From Mesorhizobium_K sp040049215 (GTDB taxonomy: Bacteria; Pseudomonadota; Alphaproteobacteria; Rhizobiales; Rhizobiaceae), in assembly GCF_040049215.1 (NCBI RefSeq), contig NZ_JBDZDN010000001.1, forward strand, positions 2,356,001-2,420,000: 64,000 nt of DNA, given 5' to 3'. The notes under the pieces are model-generated. The model did no database searches, was not told the DNA's origin, and saw only the letters and a list, made by a program, of their open reading frames with translations. Below are positions 1 through 7,219 of the stretch, piece after piece; position 1 is the first letter of the stretch, and each line of letters begins with the position of its first letter. A program made the position numbers and the translations under genes.

Positions 1-1204
1 CAAGCGCCACCGCGCGGCCGGTCACGTGATGCGCCTCGCGAAACGGCAGGCCGAGCGTGCGCACCAGCCAGTCGGCGAGGTCGGTCGCGGTGGAATAGCC
101 GGCGCCCGCCGCCTGGCTCATCGCGGCGGCGTCAACCGTCATGTCGCCGACCATGCCGGTCATCGCCGCCAGCATCAGGTCGAGCGTCTCGGCCGCGTCG
201 AACACCGCTTCCTTGTCCTCCTGCATATCCTTGGAATAGGTCAGCGGCAGGCCCTTCATGACGGTCAGAAGCGCGATCAGATGGCCGTTGACGCGGCCGG
301 TCTTGGCCCGCACCAGCTCCGCCGCGTCGGGGTTCTTCTTCTGCGGCATGATCGAGGAGCCGGTCGAGAAGCTGTCCGACAGCTTCACGAAGCCGAATTG
401 CGGTGTCGACCAGATCACGATCTCCTCGGCCAGCCGCGACAGATGCGTGGCGCAGATCGCTGCAACCGCCAGGAACTCCAGCGCGAAATCGCGATCAGAC
501 ACCGAATCCAGCGAGTTGCGCGTAGGCTCGCGGAAGCCGAGCGCCTTCGCCGTCATCGCCCGGTCGATCGGGAAACCGGTGCCGGCGAGGGCCGCCGCGC
601 CGAGCGGGCTCTCGTCCATCCGCTCGACCGCGTCCCTGACCCGCGACAGGTCGCGCGAGAACATCTCGACATAGGCCATGCAATGATGGCCGAAGGTCAC
701 CGGCTGCGCCGCCTGCATGTGGGTGAAGCCCGGCATCACGGTTGCGGCGTGTTCTTCCGCCCGTTCCAGGAAGGCCGCGATCAGCCCCTTCAGCGCCTCG
801 GCGACGCGCAGGCATTCGTTCTTCACCCAGAGCCGGAAGTCGACCGCCACCTGGTCGTTTCGCGAGCGCGCCGTATGCAGCCGCCCGGCCGCCGGGCCGA
901 TTAGTTCGGCAAGCCGCGCCTCGACATTCATGTGGATGTCCTCGAGCTTCTCGGAGAAGACGAATTTCCCGCCCTCGATCTCGGCGAGGATGTCCTTCAG
1001 CCCTTTGGCAATCTTCTTCTGGTCGGCTTTGCTGATGATGCCCTGCTCCGCCAGCATCTCACAATGCGCGATCGAGCCGCGAATGTCCTGCGCATAGAGT
1101 TTTTTGTCGAAGGAGATCGAGGCGTTGATCGCCTGCATGATCGCGGCCGGACCCGAGGCAAAACGTCCGCCCCACATCTGGTTGCCCGGCGTGTTCTCCC
1201 TCAT
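1..1204 (-). CDS. argH: Argininosuccinate lyase, N-terminal 401 codons (runs off window)
   Basis: Cleaves argininosuccinate to arginine and fumarate in the last step of arginine biosynthesis, in the cytoplasm. Translating the minus strand from the ATG at 1204 gives a protein beginning MRENTPGNQMWGGRF, the usual ArgH N-terminus. The family signature GSSIMPQKKNP lies near residue 285 and carries the catalytic serine loop; HTARSRNDQV is also present. About 60 C-terminal residues are missing because the gene leaves the window at base 1. It is divergent from tlpA with a 62 bp shared upstream region. argJ, an earlier step of the same pathway, is at 35.5 kb. Assignment is firm. Confidence 0.96.
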   Translation of the reverse strand, partial: MRENTPGNQMWGGRFASGPAAIMQAINASISFDKKLYAQDIRGSIAHCEMLAEQGIISKADQKKIAKGLKDILAEIEGGKFVFSEKLEDIHMNVEARLAELIGPAAGRLHTARSRNDQVAVDFRLWVKNECLRVAEALKGLIAAFLERAEEHAATVMPGFTHMQAAQPVTFGHHCMAYVEMFSRDLSRVRDAVERMDESPLGAAALAGTGFPIDRAMTAKALGFREPTRNSLDSVSDRDFALEFLAVAAICATHLSRLAEEIVIWSTPQFGFVKLSDSFSTGSSIMPQKKNPDAAELVRAKTGRVNGHLIALLTVMKGLPLTYSKDMQEDKEAVFDAAETLDLMLAAMTGMVGDMTVDAAAMSQAAGAGYSTATDLADWLVRTLGLPFREAHHVTGRAVAL

Positions 1205-1266
1205 GTTACTTCTCTTGTCGTCGCTCATCGTGGTAACCGGGCGCCTGAGTTGAAGGTCTTGCTTGC

Positions 1267-1950
1267 ATGGCAGTAGAGAAAAAATCGATGTTCCCGGCGC
1301 TGCGCTTGATCCTTCTGGCGGCGGTGGCGGGCGCGCTTGCCGGCGCGGTCGCGGTATATGTCACCAGCCGCCCCGCTGGCAACCAGCAGGCGCCTGCCGC
1401 GTCGGTTAGCGAGACCGATGTCGCTGCCTGCGCGGCCAAGGCCGACACGGCGAAAAGCGTTGCCGCTTCCGCCACAGGCGAGGTCGCCGCCATGCTATCA
1501 GCCGATCCGCCGCAATCGCTGAAGTCGCTCGCCTTCAACGACCCCGAGGGCAGGCCGATGACGCTCGCCGACCGCGCCGGCAAGACCGTGCTCCTCAATC
1601 TCTGGGCGACCTGGTGTTTTCCCTGCCGCGAGGAGATGCCGGCGCTCAACGCGCTGCAGAAGGAGCTGGGCGGCGACCGATTCGAGGTGATCGCCGTCAA
1701 CGTCGACGCCGGCGACGACGCCAAGCCGAAGAAATTCCTCTCCGAGACCCGCATCGACACGCTCGGCTACTACCGCGACAACACGCTCGCCCTCTTCAAC
1801 GAGTTGAAGAAGCGCGGCCTGGCGCTCGGCCTTCCGGTGACGCTGCTGATCGACGCGGAAGGCTGCCTGCTAGCCCATATGAACGGCCCGGCGGATTGGT
1901 CGGGCGAGGACGCGAAACGCCTGATCGCGGCGGCCGGCGGCGGTGCCTGA
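1267..1950 (+). CDS. tlpA: TlpA-type membrane-anchored thiol:disulfide oxidoreductase
   Basis: Periplasmic thioredoxin-fold protein of the TlpA/ResA/CcmG group, which reduces apocytochrome c or copper-site cysteines during cytochrome oxidase assembly. The 227-residue product has one N-terminal membrane anchor (about residues 10-32), an Ala-rich linker with a cysteine, then a thioredoxin domain with the active site W116-C-F-P-C120. Length and layout fit rhizobial TlpA. It is divergent from argH, a pairing common in rhizobia. The ATG follows shortly after the argH promoter region. Client protein cannot be told from sequence. Confidence 0.9.
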   Translation: MAVEKKSMFPALRLILLAAVAGALAGAVAVYVTSRPAGNQQAPAASVSETDVAACAAKADTAKSVAASATGEVAAMLSADPPQSLKSLAFNDPEGRPMTLADRAGKTVLLNLWATWCFPCREEMPALNALQKELGGDRFEVIAVNVDAGDDAKPKKFLSETRIDTLGYYRDNTLALFNELKKRGLALGLPVTLLIDAEGCLLAHMNGPADWSGEDAKRLIAAAGGGA

Positions 1951-1989
1951 ACCGATTGCGGTGAAACGCGGATGCGCTAGGTTCAGAGC

Positions 1990-3165
1990 ATGTCACGGCT
2001 TTCCAAGCGCCTTCCAGCCCCCCTCAGGGACTCATTGCGAGCCCGGCGCGAAGACGCTCGTTTCGCCCTAGCCAGACTTTGGCGTTCGGCATGCGTGCGC
2101 ACCATCTTCATCGGTGTCACAGGCAGCCACGGCAAGACGACGACCGAGTTGCTTCTCGCGAGCATATTGCAGAAAAGCGGCCCGACCTACTCTCGTCCCT
2201 GGTTCAATACCCCGGTGAACGTCGCCAAGAGCGTGTTGAAGGCGCGGCCGTGGCGTCATCGCTATATGGTTCAGGAAGTCAGCGGCCACTATCCCGGCGC
2301 GATCGCCAGGAGTGTCGCTGTCCTGCGACCCCATGTCGGCATCGTGACGGCCGTCGGCGGCGATCACCGCAAGTCGTTCGGTGGATCGCTCGACGCAATT
2401 GCCGCGGAGAAGGCGGGTTTGGTAAAACACCTCCCGCGCAAGGGCCTTGCAGTACTCAACGCAGACGACCCGTATGTCGCGAAAATGGCGTCCATCAGTC
2501 CCTGCCGGGTGGTTCGGTTCGGCGCGGCGGCGGAGGCAGAACTCCGGCTGATAGAGGCTAGCTCCGTCTGGCCCAAGCGGCTTTCAATGAGGGTCCAGTA
2601 CCGGGGAGAGCAGTTCGACGTCAGCACGAAATTCGTTGGCGAGCACTGGTCGGTTGCCGCGCTGCCGGCGCTGTTGGCGGCGCTGGAGCTTGGTATTCCG
2701 CGAGCCGTCTGTCTGGAGGCCATCGCGCGCGCGGCTCCCGACTATGGTCGGATGTCCGTGCATCCGACGAGGAACGGAGGATGGTATGTTTTGGACGCCA
2801 AATCGTCGTTCTTCGGCATTCAGGAGTGCCTCGGATTTCTGCGAAACGCCGATGTTACGCGCCGTACCGTACTATTCGGTACCATTGCCGATCATCCCGG
2901 AGCCAGCCGACCGCACTATGAGAAGGCAGCGCGGATGGCGCTGTCGGTGGCCGATCGGGTGATTTTCGTAGGCCGGAATGCCGAGCGTGTGCGCAGGCTT
3001 GCCGAGAGAGAATTCGCGGGACGGCTGTTTCACTATGAACATTCTGTCGACGCTCTCCGACATCTGGAGAGCGATCCGGTCCATGGCGAGATAATCTACG
3101 TCAAGGCTTCAAAGGCGGACAGGCTCATGCAGGCGCTGGTACCTCTGCGGTCACGGCATCGATAG
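1990..3165 (+). CDS. Truncated MurF-like Mur ligase family protein (first of tandem pair)
   Basis: ATP-dependent amide-ligase fold of the Mur ligase family, nearest by motif to MurF. The 391-residue protein has a P-loop GSHGKTTT at 45-52, then QEVSGHYPGAI near 95-105, which matches the MurF EMGANxPGEI element. GIVTAVGGDH follows (His126), then AAEK with Lys141 at the place of the carbamylated lysine, then NADDP. A C-terminal ligase domain with GGWYVLDAKSS follows. Family MurF proteins carry about 80-100 residues before the P-loop for the UDP-sugar substrate; here there are only 44, many basic, so UDP-MurNAc-peptide is unlikely to be the substrate. It stands 39 bp after tlpA and 41 bp before a paralogue. 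Substrate unknown; CapB-like polyamide ligases are an alternative relation. Confidence 0.8.
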   Translation: MSRLSKRLPAPLRDSLRARREDARFALARLWRSACVRTIFIGVTGSHGKTTTELLLASILQKSGPTYSRPWFNTPVNVAKSVLKARPWRHRYMVQEVSGHYPGAIARSVAVLRPHVGIVTAVGGDHRKSFGGSLDAIAAEKAGLVKHLPRKGLAVLNADDPYVAKMASISPCRVVRFGAAAEAELRLIEASSVWPKRLSMRVQYRGEQFDVSTKFVGEHWSVAALPALLAALELGIPRAVCLEAIARAAPDYGRMSVHPTRNGGWYVLDAKSSFFGIQECLGFLRNADVTRRTVLFGTIADHPGASRPHYEKAARMALSVADRVIFVGRNAERVRRLAEREFAGRLFHYEHSVDALRHLESDPVHGEIIYVKASKADRLMQALVPLRSRHR

Positions 3166-3206
3166 TATAGCTAGTCACCGGCGGCCCGCTTGGCAGAAGG
3201 AACTGG

Positions 3207-4403
3207 ATGTCTCACCTTTCGAACTATCTGAAGTTGCAAGGGATCAGACCGCCGCGGACCTGGGTTCGCACACGCGAATTCAGAGCGAAGATCTGGCGCC
3301 GCCTGTTTCCAGGGACGACCTTCGTTGCCGCGACCGGCAGCTTCGGCAAGACCACGGCCACTCAGTTGCTGGCGCGCATGCTGCGAACCCAGGGCAGAAC
3401 CTATTTTCGCACCGATTTCAACGAACCTCACAATATCTGGGACAATTTGCTGCGCGCTAAACCATGGCGCATTCGGTACTTCGTGCAGGAAGTCAGCGGC
3501 CACAAACCCGGCTCGGTCTCCCGTTGCGTCGCGGCCCTGCGCCCTTCGATTGGCATCGTGACCGCGATCAGCGGGGATCATCGCAAGGCGTTCGGCGGTT
3601 CCGAAGCCACTGCCCTTGAGAAGTCTGCGCTGGTCCGTTCGCTGCCGGGCAGCGGATTGGCGGTTCTCAACGCGGACGATCCGTTGGTCGCCGCCATGGC
3701 GGCCGGCAGCCCCTGCCGGGTCGTCCGGTTCGGGAGCAATGCGGATGCGGACCTCCGACTCATCGGCGCACGATCCCGATGGCCGGAAAGACTCACTGTG
3801 GAAGTCGAATACAAGGGCGAGCGGTTCGAGGTGAAGACCCAGCTTGTCGGGGAGCACTGGGCCGTCTCGGTTATGGCTGCCCTGCTCACGGCGTTGGAAA
3901 TGGGCGTGTCCAGATCGGATTGTCTCTCGGCTCTTGAAGATGCGCGGCCGGCTTACAACAGGATGTCGGTTCACCGGACACCGCAGGGCGGCTGGTGTGT
4001 TCTGGATGCCTACAAATCCTCCTACTACGGCATCGAAGTGTGCCTGCAATTTCTTGCGCAATCATCCGCGCCCAGGAAAACAGTCCTCTTCGGGACGGTT
4101 TCGGATTATACAGGGTCAAGCAAGTCGCATTACTACAACGTTGCCCGGATGGCGCTGGCGGTTGCCGATCGTGTCATCTTCACCGGCCGCAACGCCGAGC
4201 GCGTGCGCCGGCTGGCCACCGGTGAATTCGCCGGGCGACTGTTTACCGCCGAACGGCCGGCCGACGCATTGCGCATGATCGAGGAGAATGCCGTTCCCGA
4301 TGAACTCATCTACGTAAAGGCGACAAGAGTTGACAAGCTGGCGCAGTTGCTGGCGCCCCGGCGCGAAAGCATCTCCGAGACGTCTATTCTACGTTCCTCG
4401 TGA
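3207..4403 (+). CDS. Truncated MurF-like Mur ligase family protein (second of tandem pair)
   Basis: Paralogue of the preceding gene, with about half of residues identical by eye along the whole length. It is 398 residues, with P-loop GSFGKTTA at 44-51, QEVSGHKPGSV at the MurF EMGA position, GIVTAISGDH, ALEK and NADDP. The C-terminal motif reads VLDAYKSSYYG, closer to the MurF D-x-Y-N-A element than the first copy, which lacks the Tyr. The N-terminal UDP-substrate domain is absent here too. Two diverged copies side by side suggest two ligation steps or a heteromer. It ends 107 bp before the Gly-Gln repeat peptide gene on the same strand. Function unassigned; adenylation or phosphorylation of a carboxylate followed by amide formation is the family chemistry. 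Confidence 0.8.
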   Translation: MSHLSNYLKLQGIRPPRTWVRTREFRAKIWRRLFPGTTFVAATGSFGKTTATQLLARMLRTQGRTYFRTDFNEPHNIWDNLLRAKPWRIRYFVQEVSGHKPGSVSRCVAALRPSIGIVTAISGDHRKAFGGSEATALEKSALVRSLPGSGLAVLNADDPLVAAMAAGSPCRVVRFGSNADADLRLIGARSRWPERLTVEVEYKGERFEVKTQLVGEHWAVSVMAALLTALEMGVSRSDCLSALEDARPAYNRMSVHRTPQGGWCVLDAYKSSYYGIEVCLQFLAQSSAPRKTVLFGTVSDYTGSSKSHYYNVARMALAVADRVIFTGRNAERVRRLATGEFAGRLFTAERPADALRMIEENAVPDELIYVKATRVDKLAQLLAPRRESISETSILRSS

Positions 4404-4453
4404 TATATTTGCCGCAGTTCGCGAATTCCCCAGTTTTCCGGTGTATCTCGGGC

Positions 4454-4482
4454 TTGACAGTATTCCCTGCCGTAACGCTTAT
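4454..4482 (+). promoter_or_regulatory. Sigma70-type promoter for the Gly-Gln repeat peptide
   Basis: A perfect -35 hexamer TTGACA (4454-4459) is followed by a 17 bp spacer and GCTTAT (4477-4482), an acceptable alphaproteobacterial -10. Initiation near 4489 would give a leader of about 20 nt before the ribosome site AGGAGG at about 4499-4504. This would give the small gene its own transcription apart from the ligases. Confidence 0.55.
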
Positions 4483-4510
4483 TTTCCCGATTGCGTTAGG
4501 AGGCGAGCGA

Positions 4511-4684
4511 ATGAAATTTCCATATGAAAAGCCCCTGTTGGTCCGCCGCGAAGTCCTGTCTCGGATAGTGGCTGCGGTGGGAAGCCCAGGCGACGGTCAG
4601 GGACAAGGACAGGGCCAGGGACAAGGACAGGGCCAGGGACAGGGACAGGGACAGGGACAGGGCAACGGGCCTGCTCCCGTCTAG
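4511..4684 (+). CDS. Small RiPP-like precursor peptide with (Gly-Gln)11 core
   Basis: A 57-residue peptide with two parts. The leader starts MKFPYEKPLLVRREVLSRI; the Y-x-x-P-x-L pattern and the following charged helix resemble leaders of lasso-type and other RiPP precursors in alphaproteobacteria, where this motif binds a RiPP recognition element. After GSPGD comes Gly-Gln repeated eleven times (residues 29-50), ending GNGPAPV. The start at 4511 is chosen because TTAGGAGGCGAGCGA lies directly upstream; an in-frame upstream extension to 4400 lacks this and overlaps the ligase. A promoter and a terminator bracket it. No lasso B/C enzymes, RRE protein, LanM or radical SAM gene is in the window; the nearest possible modifying enzymes are the two Mur-type ligases. 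Being a RiPP is inference. Confidence 0.7.
   Translation: MKFPYEKPLLVRREVLSRIVAAVGSPGDGQGQGQGQGQGQGQGQGQGQGQGNGPAPV
4595..4660. repeat. Hexanucleotide-based tandem repeat encoding Gly-Gln
   Basis: Eleven 6-bp units alternating among GGACAG, GGACAA and GGCCAG encode (Gly-Gln)11. A 15-18 bp higher-order unit is visible in the first half, while the last units are pure GGACAG. This suggests recent slippage expansion; copy number is likely variable between strains. Confidence 0.95.
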
Positions 4685-4722
4685 GTTTCAGCGCCCGCTT
4701 TTGTCATCTGGACATCACCGTG

Positions 4723-4750
4723 AAAAGCCCGCCACTCGCGGGCTTTTCTG
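4723..4750 (+). terminator. Rho-independent terminator
   Basis: A perfect 10-bp stem (AAAAGCCCGC at 4723-4732 with GCGGGCTTTT at 4738-4747) and a 5-nt loop, then CTGTTT. It sits 38 bp after the peptide stop and 26 bp before the convergent gene's stop, so it can end transcription in both directions. Confidence 0.85.
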
Positions 4751-4775
4751 TTTCCATGCCTCGCCCCTGTCCCCG

Positions 4776-5972
4776 TCAGCGCACGATCGCCAGATCGTCG
4801 ACGGCTATCTGCCAATAGTGCTTGGAGGCGAAGCGGATTCGCGTGACGTCCCGAAGCATAGGCGCGTAGTGCACCGGCGCAAGCGCCGACACCGCGATCT
4901 CGTCTCTCGCAAGCAGCCTGTCCGCCTGCCAGCTTTCGACGATGCAGATCTCACCTTCGGACCGCAGCCAGGCCGATGACAGCATAACCGAATGGAAGCC
5001 GAAGGGCGTGTCGCTCCAAAGCTCCGCCGGGTGGCCGCTACTGGTGTAGCACATGTGGTCACCCGACGTGTTGCCGTTGACATAGCCCTCGTTGCCGCCC
5101 TGGAAGTCCCGCGAGATCGCGTTGAGGTTGAACCAGTTCAAGCCGGCATAGCCGGATGGAATCTTGCGCAGCCCGCGCGGCGTCACGTCGTTGAAATCGA
5201 TCGTCTCCAGCGCCGCGTCTTCGGCGATCGCCTGCCGGTCTGGCGAAAGCATACCGAGGTCGGTCGGATAGGTCGAAAGCGCCAAGCTTCTGCCGAGGCC
5301 GGGTCCATCCACCGTCAGGGTGTCAGCGCCGTCCGGCACGCTTACCTTGAACGGGCTGTTCGGCTTCAGGCTCTCTTGTGTCAGCCTCTCGCCCGCTTTC
5401 GTGAAGGTCAGCGTCGCCGCTTCGGAGGCAGTCTGGCCGCGCACAAGGCGCACCGGCGCAATGCCGACCGGCTTCACCATTTCGGCCGATCCTATGCCAG
5501 CCGGCGATCCTTCGATGAGATCGAACGGCATCGTCTGGATTTCGCCGCCGCTGGTCGACACCCATCCCGGCGGGATAGACACTGCGAATTGGTAGCGTCC
5601 AGGCGATCGTATCTGCGCCTTTCGCGCCCTGACCGACATGGTGAAATTGGCAAAGCCGTTGCCGTTCGTTCTGGAGGAAAGCAGGTGGCCGTTCGAGCCG
5701 CTGAGGCGCACCATGATGCCACCCATCGGACGGTCCCCGAGGCCATAACGTCCGTCGCGGTCGACATCCAGATAAACGAACGAGGAGTAGTTCAGGCTGC
5801 CGGCCGAGCGGCGTTTGGTGTTCGGGGCGGCATAGTCCCTCGAGGGATCGCCCGGCTGCAGCGAGGCTTTCTTGCGGCGCCGGCGCTTGAGGTAGAAGTA
5901 TACGCCGGCCCCAATCGCTGCGGCGACCAGCACTGCGCTCAAGAACAGGTTTGCCACCACCAGATATTGCAT
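4776..5972 (-). CDS. Membrane-anchored SdrD-like protein with C-terminal jelly-roll-like domain
   Basis: 398 residues from the ATG at 5972, which has GAGG about 8 bp upstream; an upstream in-frame extension of 32 codons lacks such a site. Residues about 4-26 form a membrane span followed by a KRRRRKK stop-transfer cluster. Next is an SdrD/Cna-B-like beta domain with an EF-hand-like stretch (YLDVDRDGRYGLGDRPMGG). The C-terminal part has IPSGYAGLNW and later VMLSSAWL, a pattern seen in carbohydrate-binding-like domains of surface proteins. It probably faces the periplasm or cell surface. It converges on the Gly-Gln peptide gene across a shared terminator. No enzymatic motif is seen; role unknown. 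Confidence 0.65.
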   Translation of the reverse strand: MQYLVVANLFLSAVLVAAAIGAGVYFYLKRRRRKKASLQPGDPSRDYAAPNTKRRSAGSLNYSSFVYLDVDRDGRYGLGDRPMGGIMVRLSGSNGHLLSSRTNGNGFANFTMSVRARKAQIRSPGRYQFAVSIPPGWVSTSGGEIQTMPFDLIEGSPAGIGSAEMVKPVGIAPVRLVRGQTASEAATLTFTKAGERLTQESLKPNSPFKVSVPDGADTLTVDGPGLGRSLALSTYPTDLGMLSPDRQAIAEDAALETIDFNDVTPRGLRKIPSGYAGLNWFNLNAISRDFQGGNEGYVNGNTSGDHMCYTSSGHPAELWSDTPFGFHSVMLSSAWLRSEGEICIVESWQADRLLARDEIAVSALAPVHYAPMLRDVTRIRFASKHYWQIAVDDLAIVR

Positions 5973-6214
5973 CCGCCGCCTCGCAAATGGCCTAACAACG
6001 ATTCTTTCGTGCCATGCCGAGCGGGCCGGCGCAATGCGCCGGGCAACAGGCGGGAATGCGGTGCGCACAGCCGGGTAAATGCCGACGTTTTGGCTCTCCG
6101 GGCATCGATCGTACGGGACGGATAGCCACAGCCTTCCCGCCGCCTGATGCCGGGAGATTCAGAACTGAGGCTGGACCGGCGAAGCCACCGGGCGGGTCGT
6201 AGGCGCGGCGGCGG

Positions 6215-7090
6215 CTACCTGGTCGGCACCGGATGCTCGCCGCGGTAGTCGTAGAAACCGCGGCCGGTCTTGCGGCCGAGCCAGCCGGCCTCGACATATT
6301 TCACCAGCAGCGGGCAGGGGCGGTATTTCGAGTCCGACAGTCCGTCATGCAGCACCTGCATGATCGACAGGCAGGTGTCGAGGCCGATGAAGTCGGCAAG
6401 CTGCAGCGGTCCCATCGGGTGGTTGGCGCCAAGCTTCATGGCCGTGTCGATCGCGTCGACCGTGCCGACGCCCTCGTAGAGCGTGTAGATCGCTTCGTTT
6501 ATCATCGGCAGCAGGATACGGTTGACGATAAAGGCCGGGAAATCCTCCGATACGGTGATCGTCTTGTCGAGCTTCGCCGCGAAAGCCTTCGCCGCCTCGA
6601 AGGTGGCGTCGTCAGTTGCTATGCCGCGCACCAGTTCGACAAGCTTCATCACCGGTACCGGGTTCATGAAATGCACGCCCATGAAGCGCTCCGGCCGGTC
6701 CGTCGCCGCCGCCAGCCGCGTGATAGAGATCGACGAGGTGTTCGTGGCGAGTATCGCCTGCGGATTGAGCTGCGGGCAGAGCTGCGCATAGATCTTGCGC
6801 TTGACGCTCTCGTCCTCGGTCGCCGCCTCGATGACGAGGTCCGCGCCGGCGAGGCCGCTCATCTCCGTCGCGCCGGAGATCCGCGCGAGCGCTTCCTGCC
6901 GGGCGTCCTCGGTGAGTTTTCCGGACGCGACCATGCGGGCCATGTTGCCGCTGACGGTGGCGATTCCCTTTTCGATGCGGTCGGCCGCGATGTCGTAGAT
7001 CACCACCTTGTAGCCGGCGATCGCGGCCACCTGCGCGATGCCGCCACCCATCTGCCCGGCGCCGATGATGCCCACAGTCTCGATAGCCAT
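6215..7090 (-). CDS. 3-hydroxybutyryl-CoA dehydrogenase
   Basis: NAD-dependent oxidation of L-3-hydroxyacyl-CoA (or the reverse, in butyrate/PHB-linked metabolism). 291 residues from ATG 7090, with an N-terminal Rossmann motif IIGAGQMGGG, the family motif ATNTSS, GVHFMNPVPVMKLVE with the catalytic His, and PAFIVNR leading into the helical C-terminal domain. Length equals the family norm. A further 21 in-frame upstream codons have no family similarity. It lies downstream of etfBA on the same strand, with a terminator-like hairpin between, so it is linked to fatty-acyl oxidation but probably has its own transcript. Confidence 0.93.
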   Translation of the reverse strand: MAIETVGIIGAGQMGGGIAQVAAIAGYKVVIYDIAADRIEKGIATVSGNMARMVASGKLTEDARQEALARISGATEMSGLAGADLVIEAATEDESVKRKIYAQLCPQLNPQAILATNTSSISITRLAAATDRPERFMGVHFMNPVPVMKLVELVRGIATDDATFEAAKAFAAKLDKTITVSEDFPAFIVNRILLPMINEAIYTLYEGVGTVDAIDTAMKLGANHPMGPLQLADFIGLDTCLSIMQVLHDGLSDSKYRPCPLLVKYVEAGWLGRKTGRGFYDYRGEHPVPTR

Positions 7091-7157
7091 TTTGCTGATC
7101 CCGTCGCTGGGCTTGTCCGCGCCCATTTTTGTGCAGTGCACATCGTGCTGCAAACTA

Positions 7158-7191
7158 AAGGGCCGGGGCAGCTTCGTCCACCCCGGCCCTT
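7158..7191 (-). terminator. Hairpin terminator after etfA
   Basis: An 11-bp GC-rich perfect stem (7158-7168 with 7181-7191) around a 12-nt loop, followed on the minus strand by TAG and mixed bases rather than a long T run. It lies 29 bp beyond the etfA stop. Confidence 0.65.
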
Positions 7192-7219
7192 CCAGTTTAA
7201 TACAATGGTTCCGAAGGCG

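Noticed and set aside
1990..4403. MurC, FolC or canonical MurF identity for the ligase pair
   Set aside because: No N-terminal UDP-sugar domain, no folate or dipeptide-specific motifs; the central motifs fit MurF only in part, so no gene name is given.
4595..4660. Possible CRISPR array in the GGACAG repeat
   Set aside because: Units are 6 bp with no spacers and encode Gly-Gln in frame.
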